Shown here in pieces: positions 24,201 through 35,239 of a DNA stretch of 64,000 nt. The position numbers were made by a program, and so were the translations under genes. The notes beneath the pieces are model-generated. The model did no database searches, was not told where the DNA came from, and saw only the letters and a list, made by a program, of their open reading frames with translations. Numbering within the stretch: the stretch's first letter is position 1; each line of letters opens with the position of its first letter. The DNA is from Elmis aenea (Eukaryota > Arthropoda > Insecta > Coleoptera > Elmidae): contig OX393577.1 in assembly GCA_947652605.1 (NCBI GenBank), positions 67,170,108 to 67,234,107 on the forward strand, written 5' to 3'.

Positions 24201-25218
24201 AATTTTTTAATAGAGGGCGCAAGCTACACGTATTTGGAAATTTATAAAGAAAAGCATTTGGGTATTTATTTGTATAGAAGGTGTTTTATATGTAAGCATA
24301 ATACATTTTTTATAAAAAGGCTTGATTTTGAAAAACAAAAACTGTAGCCAATTTTCACTTACAACAATTCAAAATGTAGGAAAAACTCGTGAAAAACTTA
24401 TGTTTATGTAATTATTGTTCTATTGCGTTAGTTTGTAATTTTTTTCGCAAATGTATCTATCACAAAATGGCACAAAATAATCGTCGAAGATAACAATGAA
24501 CAATTTCTTACTTGAAAACAAGACTATTTTTAAAATTTGAGTACTTTTAAAGAATATTTACCAATGCCATAATATACAAAAAGTGTTTCAACTTATGAAT
24601 GTTAAAGTTGTTAATAGGTTTACCAATTAAAGGTTTTTTTATTAATTTTTTACTAATCGTACTTAATAGTCATATATTTATAATTAATTAACCCTTTCGT
24701 CCCTGAATATAAATAATATCTTTTGGATCAAAAATTGGGTATAATTTTGTCAGTTTAGTGTCAACTTATAGTACCTATTTTGCGACTAAAAATGAAATTA
24801 TTTGTTGCGGCTGTGTACCATACTTTTTTTTTTTACGTTATTTGGTACCTGATGGTACACATACGTACCACACTAAAACCCTGTTGGTACACATATGTAC
24901 CAGGTACCAAATAACGTAATAAAACCTGCAAGTATTATTTTTTTGTCAAAATCTGCAGTATATTTACATCGAGACACATAACTGCAAGTCTAAATAACGG
25001 CATGGTACAATTCTCGCATCTCTAAAACGTTTAATTTGGCTTTCAGGTGTTTTAAAACATGTGTGGTACATATGTGTACCACTCGGGACGAAAGGGTTAA
25101 ACCCAATTACACGCTAATATTATTGATAAAAATGATAACAAGTGACATAAAAATATAAAACACGATACATACCTGTCGCAACAGCGAGATATTGAAAAAC
25201 ATAGCTGGCAGATGTCAT
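21222..25218 (-). CDS. Sugar transporter 5 (Tret1-like, MFS sugar porter)
   Basis: Predicted 461-aa carrier. Exon 1 is 25173..25218 (15 codons, ending FQYLAVAT) with donor CAG|GTATGT. Exon 2 is 21222..22561 after CCTTTTTAG. The phase-1 intron is 2611 nt and filled with repeats. Motifs: LYGWSSPSLPQLL, DIFGRKK, GEISDPKIRG, WMPESPYY, RGMQQLSGSTAI, DKAGRR and PETKGHTLAEIQ. Helix 10 reads GMQPIPN: the second Pro is kept but Trp is absent. The 5' half of exon 2 is less AT-rich than the other copies, which leaves several long shadow frames there. The tail ends in a short basic stretch. Confidence 0.9.
23190..23534. mobile_element. Degenerate TACAGGGTG-family fragment
   Basis: Ends at GGGCCACCTTGTAC, a decayed version of the CCACCCTGTA terminus. 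The internal block around 23380-23450 (AACCGGAA, AAAACGGTTCTGAGTTTCTC) is the reverse complement of sequence inside the element at 1220-1857. Only one end is clear. Confidence 0.5.
23522..23937. repeat. 208-bp tandem duplication
   Basis: Two head-to-tail copies, 23522-23729 and 23730-23937, each starting CCACCTTGTACTAAGTCG and ending ATAATTAAGGTT. They differ at only a few positions, so the duplication is recent. The unit begins exactly at the decayed MITE terminus. It lies in the intron of transporter 5. Confidence 0.9.
24692..25096. mobile_element. piggyBac-like MITE with TTAA target sites
   Basis: A 405-bp element flanked by TTAA on both sides (24688-24691 and 25097-25100), with inverted ends CCCTTTCGTCCC and GGGACGAAAGGG. 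This is the signature of piggyBac-type insertions. No transposase frame. Inside are several GTACC/GGTAC motifs and short palindromes such as GGTACACATATGTACC. Confidence 0.8.
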
Positions 25219-26040
25219 CTTCCTAATATTTAAACAAATAAACTAATTTAACTATTACTATATTTAAAACGCAACATTTCGCTACACGATAATTTTTGTA
25301 GTGTACTACTAATATAATTGTCTGTTATAAATATCAAATAATACATCTAATTCTATGAGATAAGATTGCCATTCAGACGATGACAGTATACAACATCTGT
25401 TTTTTTACGTGATAATTGGCTTGTATTTCCCAATGTAAACCAACTTATAACCAATTTTACGCTAGCGATTAATAATCTGCAATTAATTTATTTTAATAAA
25501 AACTCTTGAATGCAGTTTTTTGTCAAATCGACACAAATTTTGTGTGATCTTAAGAGTTTGTTTAATTGTCGTAGATTATATAATTGTTTCCTGTGTGTGT
25601 GAAATATATTTTAGTTCTTTTATGTTTAAGTATATTTTAATGTGATATATTGCCTGTTGACAATTTTAATACCTTAATGCCGCCAAAGCAAATTTGTTTC
25701 TTTTCATTTAAGATTTTTATCACAAAATTAATAACTAGACTTAAATAATATGTAACATTTTAGATAATTTTTATTTGTTTAGCAAGTTTGTAGACGATTG
25801 ATAATGAGCGTAGATATGAAGTTTAAACTTATCTAAACTGGTTTTTTAAACACTTAAAAAATTGTTAAGGAAGTGTCTATTGTTACATTGAGTGCTGGCG
25901 AGGAGTTGATTGTCTATTACGTTTATTTTGATTTATTGCAGGAATGATTAAAGATCTTTATAACAAATTATTAAAACTCAATAATAATCTATATCAATTT
26001 TAATTGTATGGTTGTTTTCAGATTAAGTGATTTGCAAACT

Positions 26041-26754
26041 AGGGAAGGTCACGATATGTTGTCTCTAGAATCTGACCAAGGCTGTGTTTATTGCATCAAG
26101 AACATCAAAACTAATTGTTTTGCAGAGTTATACGTGCCAATGGCCATTTCTTTCGGAAAAATTGGAGAAAAACTGAAAAGTTGAATAATAAAGGTAATTT
26201 TTGCGATCTTGTTGACCATGAAACCGTCAGAGACGAAATCGAAATTCTTCTATTTACCAATGCGCGCATTCTTAGCAAGTAAAATGGTGCAAATTTTTTG
26301 AAAAAGTCTTAAACGGTTCCGGAGAAAAACGCGAAAAACGAGGCCTTTGTAAAAACGGTTTCCCCCTATGCTAAACGCCTAAGCAAGTCGCATAAATATA
26401 GTTATAACAGATATATCTACCACAACTTCTCAAATCATAGCGCTTTTGCAGGGGTTTCGTTTTTGACGTTTTTCTCCGGAACCGTTTACGATTTTTTCAA
26501 AAGCTTTGCACCATTTTACTTGCAAAGGATGCGCGCATTGATAAATAGAAGAGTTTCGATTTTATCTCTGACGGTTTCATGGCCAACGCGATTAAAAAAT
26601 TACCTTTATTATTTAACTTCTCAGTTTTTCCCGTATTTTTCCGAAGGAAATGGCCAGTGGCACGTAAAACTCTGCAAATTTGGTTTTGATGTCCTTGATG
26701 CAATAAACACAGCCTTGATCAGATTGTAGCGACAACATATCATGACCCTCCCTT
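26041..26754. mobile_element. Fold-back element, copy A
   Basis: Two inverted arms of about 300 bp. The left arm starts GGTCACGATATGTTGTC and the right arm ends GACAACATATCATGACC. The arms carry matching blocks such as CGGTTCCGGAGAAAAACG and its complement. No transposase. The same element is present at 37964-38618 (copy B). It sits between transporters 5 and 6. Confidence 0.82.
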
Positions 26755-26905
26755 GTAAGGTAAAAAACATTTATTCTAGCACTATTAGCAATACAAATGA
26801 AAAAATATTTAGTAAAAATTTTTTTTTTACTTATCTCTGGTTAATTTCTTTTTTCTTAACACAATAAAATAATGTTTATATTAGATTTTAACAATTAATT
26901 TTTTA

Positions 26906-26987
26906 TACAGGGTGGTCCACTTTTTAGTAGCAGGACCTTAACAGTCGACTGTTAAAGTCCTGCTGCTAAAAAGTGGACCACCCTGTA
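26906..26987. mobile_element. 82-bp near-perfect palindromic mini-element
   Basis: The tips are TACAGGGTGGTCCAC and GTGGACCACCCTGTA, and the sequence is self-complementary to its centre (ACAGTCGACTGT) apart from a base or two. It is flanked by TA-rich sequence. It is the smallest member of the TACAGGGTG group; a related tip with TAGTAGCAACACTTTAACAG occurs at 58561. Confidence 0.85.
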
Positions 26988-27679
26988 TTTTTTTAATGTT
27001 ATATATTATTATGAATGTGACTTGTTGAACGTCAAGTTGCTAATTTTCCAAGGTAATTTTTATTCTACACAGATAAAAATGATTTTTTTGAAACAAACGT
27101 CACTGACTGGAAGTTGTCAGCTTTTTAGAAAATGGAAGTTTTCAGTTATGTCAACTTTTTGGTGGCAAATCAAATATAACCACTGATATTTAAGACTTAA
27201 ATAAAAGACATAGTTGCGTGGAATTTTATAAAACAATGTTTATTTTCTTTGTACACACAAATGGTTTTCTTTCGTAATTTACAAAGTCCTTGTTTTAACA
27301 AAACAAGGTTCAAAAATGCGATTAAGAAATACGGTTTGAAAAATTGAGCCTCATTATTACGGTAACTAGTGCAAAAACCTATTACCTTGCTGAGATAATA
27401 TAAAAACATTGTTGTTAATATTTTTGTACCTAAATTTTGTTTGTGTTTTACCTGGTTTATCTTTCTCGTTCCTCAAAAGACAAATGTCAATGACTTCGGG
27501 TGAAAAGGCAATTATTTTGAACAGTCATATTACAACGAAAGTAATTTTTTTTAAATAAAATTTATTGCAATAATTTGTTCAACAAAACAGTGACAATAAA
27601 AAATTTTCTTCACTGTTCATGACATTTATATAGGATTAACAACTTATTTCTGTTAATTACATTATTCACTGTAACATCT

Positions 27680-29774
27680 CTAACTTTCTGCTCTTAATTC
27701 ATCTTGTATTTCTTCCAAATTTTTGCCTCTTGTTTCTGGTACATAAAAAACAATGAAAATAACACCAGCCAAAGAGTAACAAGCAAACGTTAAGAACGGA
27801 ACATGCAAACCGTAGTTATCAGCTGTTATCTGAAAAAACTTTACTACAATAGTCGATAGCAGAGTATGAACGATATTGGCTATAGCTATACCAACAGTTT
27901 TGACGGAAATGGTAAATAATTCACCCAACATGAAATTCGGTATGATTAACATTCCCAGACTCATAAAAATCACGAAGGTAAATATGACAAAAAGTGGTAT
28001 GTACGTATAATTCGTGATGTCCAAATCGGTGCAGTTTTTAATGTAGTAATACCCACCACCTGCAAGCAAAGATAGGGTAGATCCTATAGAGGAGATTATC
28101 AGTAAAGGTCTTCTGCCGATTCTTTCAATAAAACAAAATGAAGACACACTAATAAGTAATATGGTTACGAAAAAAAAGTTTGTGGCTATATATGGTGACG
28201 TTCCTGGATAAGAATCAAGAAATATAGTCCCAAAATAATACATAATTGCTGGTATGCCAGTTAACTGAACGAAACTTAGGAGTAAGGTATTCACGAGAAA
28301 AGCTTTTCTGTTGGTTATAAGGGTGAAAAGTTCTCGAAAACCTCTCAAGTTTTTGGGATTGTTCCTGATGAAATCTTGTATCCGATTTATATCATCTTCT
28401 ACATCTTCACTGCCTCTGAGTAACTTAAAGTTGTGAGTAGCTTCTACGACTTTCCCTCGCATCACCAAGAAATAAGGACTTTCGGGCATAAATACAAAAG
28501 TGCATATGAATAAAATTGGAACAGATGACGCTATCAATGCGGTTGTTTTGATGGTACATATCGTTCCAACCACGTTGATAAACACTAATGCTATTATGGA
28601 AAGTGAAAAGCTGATATATCCTAGCAGACCCCGAATTTCAGGTGAACTTATTTCTCCACTGTATATGGGTGTAGCACAAAAGAGCATACCAGCTCCAATT
28701 CCTGCAATAGTTCTTGCCAAAATCAAAATTAAAACTGATCGTGCGTAAGCCACCAGAATCCATGATATGAACAATGGAAAAAAGGTGGAGCATATAACTT
28801 TTTTCCGTCCGAAATAGTCGATGGTAAACGTTACGAGTATTGCACCAAACACTAAAGATATGGTCAGAGCAACTGAAATCCAGGAACCTTCACTGTTTGT
28901 TGTAGGAATTTCAGAATTTTCGCTTAGAAGTTGAGGTAGCGCGTTGGTCGGCCATGCAAAGTGCATAGCCACACTCATCCTTCCCAAAGTTTCTGTAATA
29001 ATTCGTTGATTGTTATAATTACAGTTAGATTGCAAGCTACTAGATCAGTGTTTTTCAACCTGTGTTTCGCTAAAGTGTCGCGAGCATCTTTCAGGTGTAT
29101 CACGGAAAATAAAATCGTAAATACATAAATGAAAAGACATATTTTGCAAGGATGCTGTGTTTGAGATTCGAGTTTAAACCTGGGGTTTTCGCTTATTATA
29201 GTAGCTTGACTATAGGTTAAAATTTGGCAAAACTGCTATAGTTGGTGTTCATAAATAATCTGAAAAGAAATTGAAAAAATCTCAAACGGTATGTAAGAAT
29301 TAGGAAAAGCTGGAAAATAGGATATTTGAAAATCGTCTTAAGCACCTTTGGTGTATGAAATGGGTCTAGGAACATTCTTCGCCCACAATTCTTCGCCCAC
29401 AGTTCTTCGCCCACAGTTCTTCGCCCACAATTCTTCGCCCACAATTCTTCGCCCCCACAATTCTTCGCTCACAAAAAAAAACAGTTGCCTATCGCGGATT
29501 TGACATTCGTCATCGTAGAGGTAACAATTAACATAACTGTATAGAGAATTTGTAGCCGTTTTCAAAAATATAAGGTTTGTTGAGGTTATTTTTACTACTT
29601 AAAAAGTTATAGGGGCGCGACAGTTAAACTGAATCACCCGGTATAGTGTGCCACGAAATTTTAGTGTTGTTAAAAGTGCATTGCGACATCAAACAGGTTA
29701 AAAAACACTGTACTAGATATTAGTTCACCTGAAATAGTAGCCATGTACTGGTAGATATTTCTGCAGGCCTTCAT
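27680..29774 (-). CDS. Sugar transporter 6 (divergent Tret1-like MFS porter)
   Basis: Predicted 452-aa carrier, the most diverged of the eight. Exon 1 is 29729..29774 (15 codons, ending YQYMATIS) with donor CAG|GTGAAC. Exon 2 is 27680..28992 after ATTACAG. The phase-1 intron is 736 nt and contains a MITE with a minisatellite. The helix-1 motif YGWPSPSLP is replaced by FAWPTNALP. QQLSG in helix 7 is VQLTG, with the first Gln lost. The loop between helices 8 and 9 begins with Glu, not Asp (ERIGRR). Helix 10 reads GMLIIPN. The GRKK, GEISSPEIRG, MPESPYF and PETRGKNLEEIQ marks are kept. The frame is fully open, so it looks functional but may differ in substrate. Confidence 0.88.
29172..29643. mobile_element. 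Partial MITE in the intron of transporter 6
   Basis: The left half matches the arm of the element at 14063-15511 (TTCGCTTATTATA, TCTCAAACGGTAT, GAAAATCGTCT). The right end GAATCACCCGGTA is a decayed terminus. It contains the 14-bp minisatellite. No transposase sequence. Confidence 0.6.
29375..29474. repeat. Minisatellite, 14-bp unit, seven copies
   Basis: Seven head-to-tail copies of TTCTTCGCCCACAA or its A/G variant. The sixth has two extra Cs and the last has CTC for CCC. It is non-coding and lies inside the MITE in the intron of transporter 6. The low divergence between copies suggests recent expansion. Confidence 0.92.
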
Positions 29775-30146
29775 GTTGAAGTTGATGAATATTGCAGGAT
29801 AATACCAACTACACAACGCTGTACACTGCAATTACGTAAGCGTAAGATAAGCTTTGGAAATAATAGTCGTTAGTTGAAAAATAGTTATCAAGTTGAACTT
29901 GTGCTAATTATGGAAAACTAAAATTGGAAATGTATTATCAATACGCACAAGTCTGTTTACAAAGCCATTTCTAAAATATTTTGCAAGAGCTACGAACTTT
30001 GCCTAATAGCACAGTGATCTTGAAAATAATAAACTATGGGTATATTAGTATAAAAAGGACGAATGTTAGTAAATTTAACGAAGAAAAATCTCCACAAAAA
30101 AAATGAGAGTTTTATTAAAATCTGGTACAATTCGTTTTATGTCTTA

Positions 30147-33100
30147 TTAATAAATATTTTCTTGTCTACTTCTAAGGTCATTCATTAATTCTATTATCTG
30201 ATCGTGTACAATAACTTTGGAGTTTTTGCTAAAAACAAAATCTATGTGGCTAAAGTTTTCAATATCGATTTCTTTGATCCCATATCTCACTCTCTTTGGC
30301 AATGAATAATATAAATTCAAAGAGTCCTTCAACAAAAATGGTTTTAGATTCTGACACATAACGTTATCATAAAAATGTACCTGTTTCCCAGCTACCCAGT
30401 CAGCAGTTGAATATACGATGTACACAGGTACAATAAGCTTTGCTAAATCGTATAGGGGTGGATCTTCTGTGCCGTAAATATCCATGTTTTTGTTCCCATA
30501 ATCGAACTTTCCAAAACGATTCCGGACCAAGTCTGCGCATTGCAGCATCAGTTTAATGGAAGCGTCCCCTTTTACAATATTAAAATACACAGGCACAATT
30601 TTCTGAAATTATTAGATGTGAACGTGTTGGATAACTTCCAAATAGCTTTTATGCTTTGAGAGAGAAGCTATTATCTTTTTTTTTAAATATTTTTATCAAC
30701 TAAAATACTCACTGGAACTAGTTGATGGTGGGTACCAAAAAATAAACTTTGTAACAATACACATGTTTGCATGTTTTTGGGTGTCTTCATACAATTGAGG
30801 AACATTTGAGGGTTATATCCAGTCAAATCGGTTTTTGTTAGCAAATCCTTAAAATAAATTAAATTTGAACCGAAACTATTTTGATTGAGGTAGAAGCTAC
30901 ATGCTAGTATCACTTGGATTATTTTGTTTTGCCTTAATTTTGAGATCTTAACAGTTTTCTATTTTGGAGCTTGCTATTCGTCAGAAATGCAATCTCTTTG
31001 TAAGGCCAATGAATCAATATAAAGCTGTGACACTGTTTGATGTACCTATTTATGGTAAAAAACAACAGAATTATGTATGTGATAAATATATCCAAGTTTA
31101 AACTTCACATGTATCTCTTTAAATGCATGATTCTAAAAAAATTATATTTAAATAATATTTTAGGTACATTTTATTGTAGGAAATGTGGGAAAAATAGTTC
31201 ACTGTTTTCTTCGAAAAACAAAAATTGTTGCCGAAGAGCAACATTGTGCAAAATAATGACTAAAAATATTGCTAAAAAGCAACATTTGTGCACATAAATA
31301 AAATTATCAGTAGTTATAGATGGAATTAAAGAAGTGAAACAAAAAATGAGACCTTGGAAAAAATAAACATAACTGAGCTGATGTTCGCAGACGACATGGT
31401 CTTAGTCGCGGAAACAGAAAAGAATCTGCAATATAATCTAGAAACACTAAACGAAGAATTGGAAAAAATTGATATGAAAATAAAATGGAAAACACTCAGC
31501 ACACCACAACTTAACAGTCCTACACCTAACATTAGAAGGATTCATGACTAAATAAAAATAAAATAAACAAAATGTGTTGTTGAAGGGCAGATTTGTACAA
31601 AACAATAAATAAAATGTGTTGCCGAATAGTAACATTTGTGCAAAACGATAAATAAAATATATTGCCGAAGAGCAAGACTACAAAACGGAAACATTTATTT
31701 TAGATGCAAATTATGTTGTTATAACATAGTCATAGAGCAACACCACATTTTTCACAGTTTATAATTAAATTCCATTTTATTTTGTAATTACATGTCACTA
31801 TAAAACGTTTTTTCATGTAAATAACAAGAAAATTAGCCAAATTTGTAATAAATGCAAATATTTGCCAATTGGCAACATAATTTTTACACTTCTGTCATGT
31901 ACGAAGGTACAATATTGCATTATAATTCGATAAACCTAACTTTGATGTTTTTCTATTTTAATTCTTTAATTTGATTACAAATTTTTTAAATGTTTAAAGC
32001 TATAAAAAAACATAATAATTAGGTTATGTTTTGATGATAAATTTTTAAAAACGACTACCCTTTGTGGAATTGTTTCTTAACATATGCATTACAAGAAGTG
32101 AATCATCAACAACAAGTAGAATTATGCCAAAATGATTTTTACATAATATTGTAATGTATGCTGCCAATTGGCAACACTATGCATTTTTAAGGGTTAATTC
32201 AACCAAGCAGATAAGAAGCACTATTATTAGAGTAATTTTATTATTTAACGACATTGTTAGGTATCTTGGATAATAGTATGAGGTAGTACAAAGAAATAAG
32301 TAGGAAATAACTGTCCAGTTTTAAAAACGTGAGTGAGTTAGAAAGAATATAATAATGTATAGAATTACCACAATGTTGTTGGAAAAATGAGCTGCTAGTT
32401 TATATGGTGATAACATATTGGGGATGCTTCCTACTGGAGCTATGAATATAAATAATTTAACATATTTCTTGGATTCCCTCGGAAAACTTGATCCATATAT
32501 CATAGCTAGCGTACTACCCAAGGAGTACCCAATGAAAATAATATTTCCCCGTTCTCCAGTCACCTTTGCTACGAGTCTTAACTGTTCTCTTAGGTCAAAC
32601 AAACCAATATCATCTAAACTAAAAGTAAAGGAAATCGAAATACTTATGCAATTAAGTTTAATTTGAAATAACTTATTTCTTTTATGAAGTATCTTTTGTA
32701 GAAATCTGATGAAGACGTGTCAGTCTTAAAAACCTTATCAAGCATTTTTACAAGAGATACTTACGAACCAACTGCTTTATATATATCCTACCTAAAATTC
32801 CAGTACTCTTTGCTGTTATACGTTAAATTGAGATGTTCTTTTGAATATTCTGACCCTCTATAGTTTCCTAGCCAGACATCATAGCCAGCATTTGAGAGCA
32901 AAAATGCTAAAAGCAGCAATTATGAACTAAACATCATCGTTAGAGCATTATTCTGTACCTAAGGAGTTGTTGGCTATAGCAACGAAATATCCACTATGTG
33001 CAAATATTCCATGCATCAAAAACACTGGCCCCTTTTTGATGCCCTTTGTTCGAGTGTTGGGAATTCGAAATACTGTAGTAATGTATCCATCTTTAGTGGT

Positions 33101-35239
33101 AACTTTATATTGTTCGAAGGGGTATCCAGATTTTTGGATTATTTCGGGCTGAAATAAACTGGTGTTTTTTTCTTAAATTTTTAAAACAGTTGTAGTTCTA
33201 ATGTAGTACAGCCCAATAAATAAATAACATTTCTGACTTGCTTTGCGAGCCTATTTTTAAAATAGCTTTTGAATTTATTAAATAATAAAACTCTTTTTAT
33301 GCCTTTTCGATTTTCCAATCATTATAAAAATTTATATTCATAAAAAAATTAACTCCGAAGGTTTTTGCGGTATGAAGTACTCTAATGATCATGAACTAGC
33401 TTACGCACTTCTTGTACCAAACTATACTTAATATCATAAAAAAGTGAATTAGGAAATAATTGATTTAAATTTAAATATACTTTCTATATGTTGTTGGCAT
33501 TGAACTACATTTTTTGAATGTAAGAAAAACGCTATTGGACATTTTCAAGCTAAAATGTTTGTTTAAGTGGTGTTTTGATTATTAACACCTAATAACGTTA
33601 AAGATTTAAAATATTTTTTATTTTCGGTTATTTTGAAATGCGACAATTGCTAACACAGGCCGACATGATTTTTGTTGTTATGAATTTTATTGGTGTTATT
33701 TATTAATTCGGTGGCGCTTATTACGAATTTTTAAATACGGCGAAAAACATTTAATCGCATAGTCGGTTAGAATTTTGTCTTCTGATTTCAATAATATAAG
33801 ATACTTAATATCTAAAATGATATTGTACCACAAAAATTTGACAAAAATTCATTTTGTCCAATTTTTTAAAATTGTCACTTTGACCTTAATATGATCGTAA
33901 TTAATTGTATAATTTACAAGCAGCTAGAAATTCTTTGATATTTGTGTTTTTTTTTCGCAATTTTTATTTTCACTTTGTTTTGGTAGTACATTTTAAATTT
34001 ATTTATTTATTCGCTATCCCTTCGTGTATTGCGGAGTACTGTTAAAATAATTTTCGTCAATTATGAAAAATGATAGGTGTTACAAATATATGATATTGTA
34101 AATGAAGTGTTAAATAAACTGTTGAAAATTAAATGTCAAGACAAAACAAAATTTTGTGTATATTATGACATTTCTCGAATTCTTTAAAATGTGTTAATTT
34201 TCATATTTAATAAAATGGTTTTTACAAACTAAGAAAAACAGGACATATCAAAGAATTTCTAGCGGTTTGCAAATTATACAATTAATCACGATCATATTAA
34301 TGTCAAAGTGGCAGTTTTAACAGAACAACAAAATTGTTTTTTTTTTGTAAAAGATCATTTGATTAAAAAATTGGACAAAATGAACTTTTGTCAAATGTTT
34401 GTGGTACAATATCATTCTATATTATGTATCATGTCATTGAAATCAGAAGACAAAATGCTATCCGACTATGAGATTAATTTTTTTTCGCCGTATTTAAAAA
34501 AATGAAGTTGATGATGTTTCTGAAGAGACGAAACGTTGTTGGAAATTTTATGTAATCTCAAAATAACAAGCGTAAGAAGTTGCCGTGGAGAAAAGCTTCC
34601 AGATTGTCGATATCTTAAAAAATGTAGGAAGTAGGGCAGAAAAACGAAAATAAATTTTTTTAGTTTTTCTTGAATAACTTTTGAACTAAGACAGCTATGA
34701 ATTTTTTTTGCAGATATTTGATGAGCGTCTAATTTCGCAACTTTGCCCAAATTTAACTGACCTCGTAGCTCGTAAGATAAGCGAGATCCCCATGCATTTA
34801 CTCGAATTTGTGACACTCTGTATATTAGTTTATTAGTGTGTTTTTAAATTACAACACTTTTATTGTTGTTTTAATTTTGCAAGGTATTTTACTAGAAGTG
34901 TTCAAAAAAATGTTAAAACAAAACCCATTTCCATTTTTACTTTCTAATGGCAAGCCTTAGTATGCGTTTATCTAGTTGTATCAAAGAAAATCTGATAGCA
35001 AATCTTCCATTTTATTATTTATAGTGTTGAAGATAACACATCTACGTATTATTTATCTCTCTGTTAGTATTAAAATGTAATAAATTACTCACAACAGTAG
35101 AATCGGCTGCAAAATTGTAGGAGCACCTGGGATTCTTCCTTATAGTATAATAATCCATGTAGCCCTCACAAACATTGTTTTTTAAACTGCAACACACTGT
35201 CACACAACAGAACAGACATACCAAAACGTTTGAGTTCAT
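30147..35239 (-). CDS. Acid lipase (lysosomal/gastric lipase-like, AB hydrolase)
   Basis: Predicted secreted or lysosomal ester or triglyceride hydrolase of about 463 aa in six exons: 35093..35239, 32959..33148, 32792..32906, 32369..32618, 30713..30946 and 30147..30602. Phases match at every junction. The start of exon 5 could instead be 30958. Residues 1-18 form a signal peptide, followed by a Cys-rich NVC...YYTIRKNPRC stretch. Next come PEIIQKSGYP (about 50-59), the DGY block, LMHG (93-96) and NAGYDVWLGNYRG, all typical of the family. The predicted triad is Ser183 (GYSLG, where the family usually has GHSQG), Asp380 (STAD) and His431 (FSHIDF). It lies on the same strand as the transporters. 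Intron 1 (1944 nt) carries a fold-back element, and the exon 4-5 intron carries a LINE scrap. Confidence 0.85.
31200..31690. repeat. Hairpin-rich tandem repeat, ~45-50 bp unit
   Basis: Diverged copies of a unit with TTGCCGAAGAGCAACA, then TTTGTGCAAAAC and AATAAATAAAAT, at about 31212-31300 and 31555-31690. Each carries a short TTGC...GCAA hairpin. The array is interrupted by a LINE fragment. Further TTGCCAATTGGCAA hairpins occur near 31865 and 32163. All lie in the lipase intron. Confidence 0.6.
31340..31553 (+). mobile_element. LINE reverse-transcriptase fragment (FADD motif)
   Basis: The + strand encodes about 60 residues around LMFADDMVLVAETEKNLQ, the catalytic Asp-Asp box of non-LTR reverse transcriptases. 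No flanking domains are readable. It is inserted within the hairpin repeats, antisense to the lipase. Confidence 0.75.
33728..34503. mobile_element. Fold-back element in lipase intron 1
   Basis: Inverted arms of about 230 bp, starting TTTTTAAATACGGCGAAAAA and mirrored at 34460-34503. Matched inner blocks include GATATTGTACCACAAA and TTTTGTCTTCTGATTTCAAT. The centre (about 34000-34200) is AT-rich and shows no gene. Confidence 0.75.
34510..34821. mobile_element. TACAGGGTG-family 3' fragment
   Basis: The block TTTCGCAACTTTGCC, AAATTTAACTG and GATAAGCGAGATCCCCATG matches the right arm of the element at 14063-15511. It ends in a decayed ACACTCTGTATA terminus. Only one end is present. It abuts the fold-back element in lipase intron 1. 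Confidence 0.6.

Noticed and set aside
29217..29565. Repeated EELWAKNCGRRTVG protein-like sequence
   Set aside because: Produced by translation of the 14-bp minisatellite; not a repeat protein gene.
34505..34545. Hammerhead ribozyme candidate (TGATGATG...GACGAAAC), also near 32694 and 37903
   Set aside because: The core order CTGATGA - stem II - GAAA - stem III could not be formed at any of the three places; helix II does not pair and two sites lack GAAA.
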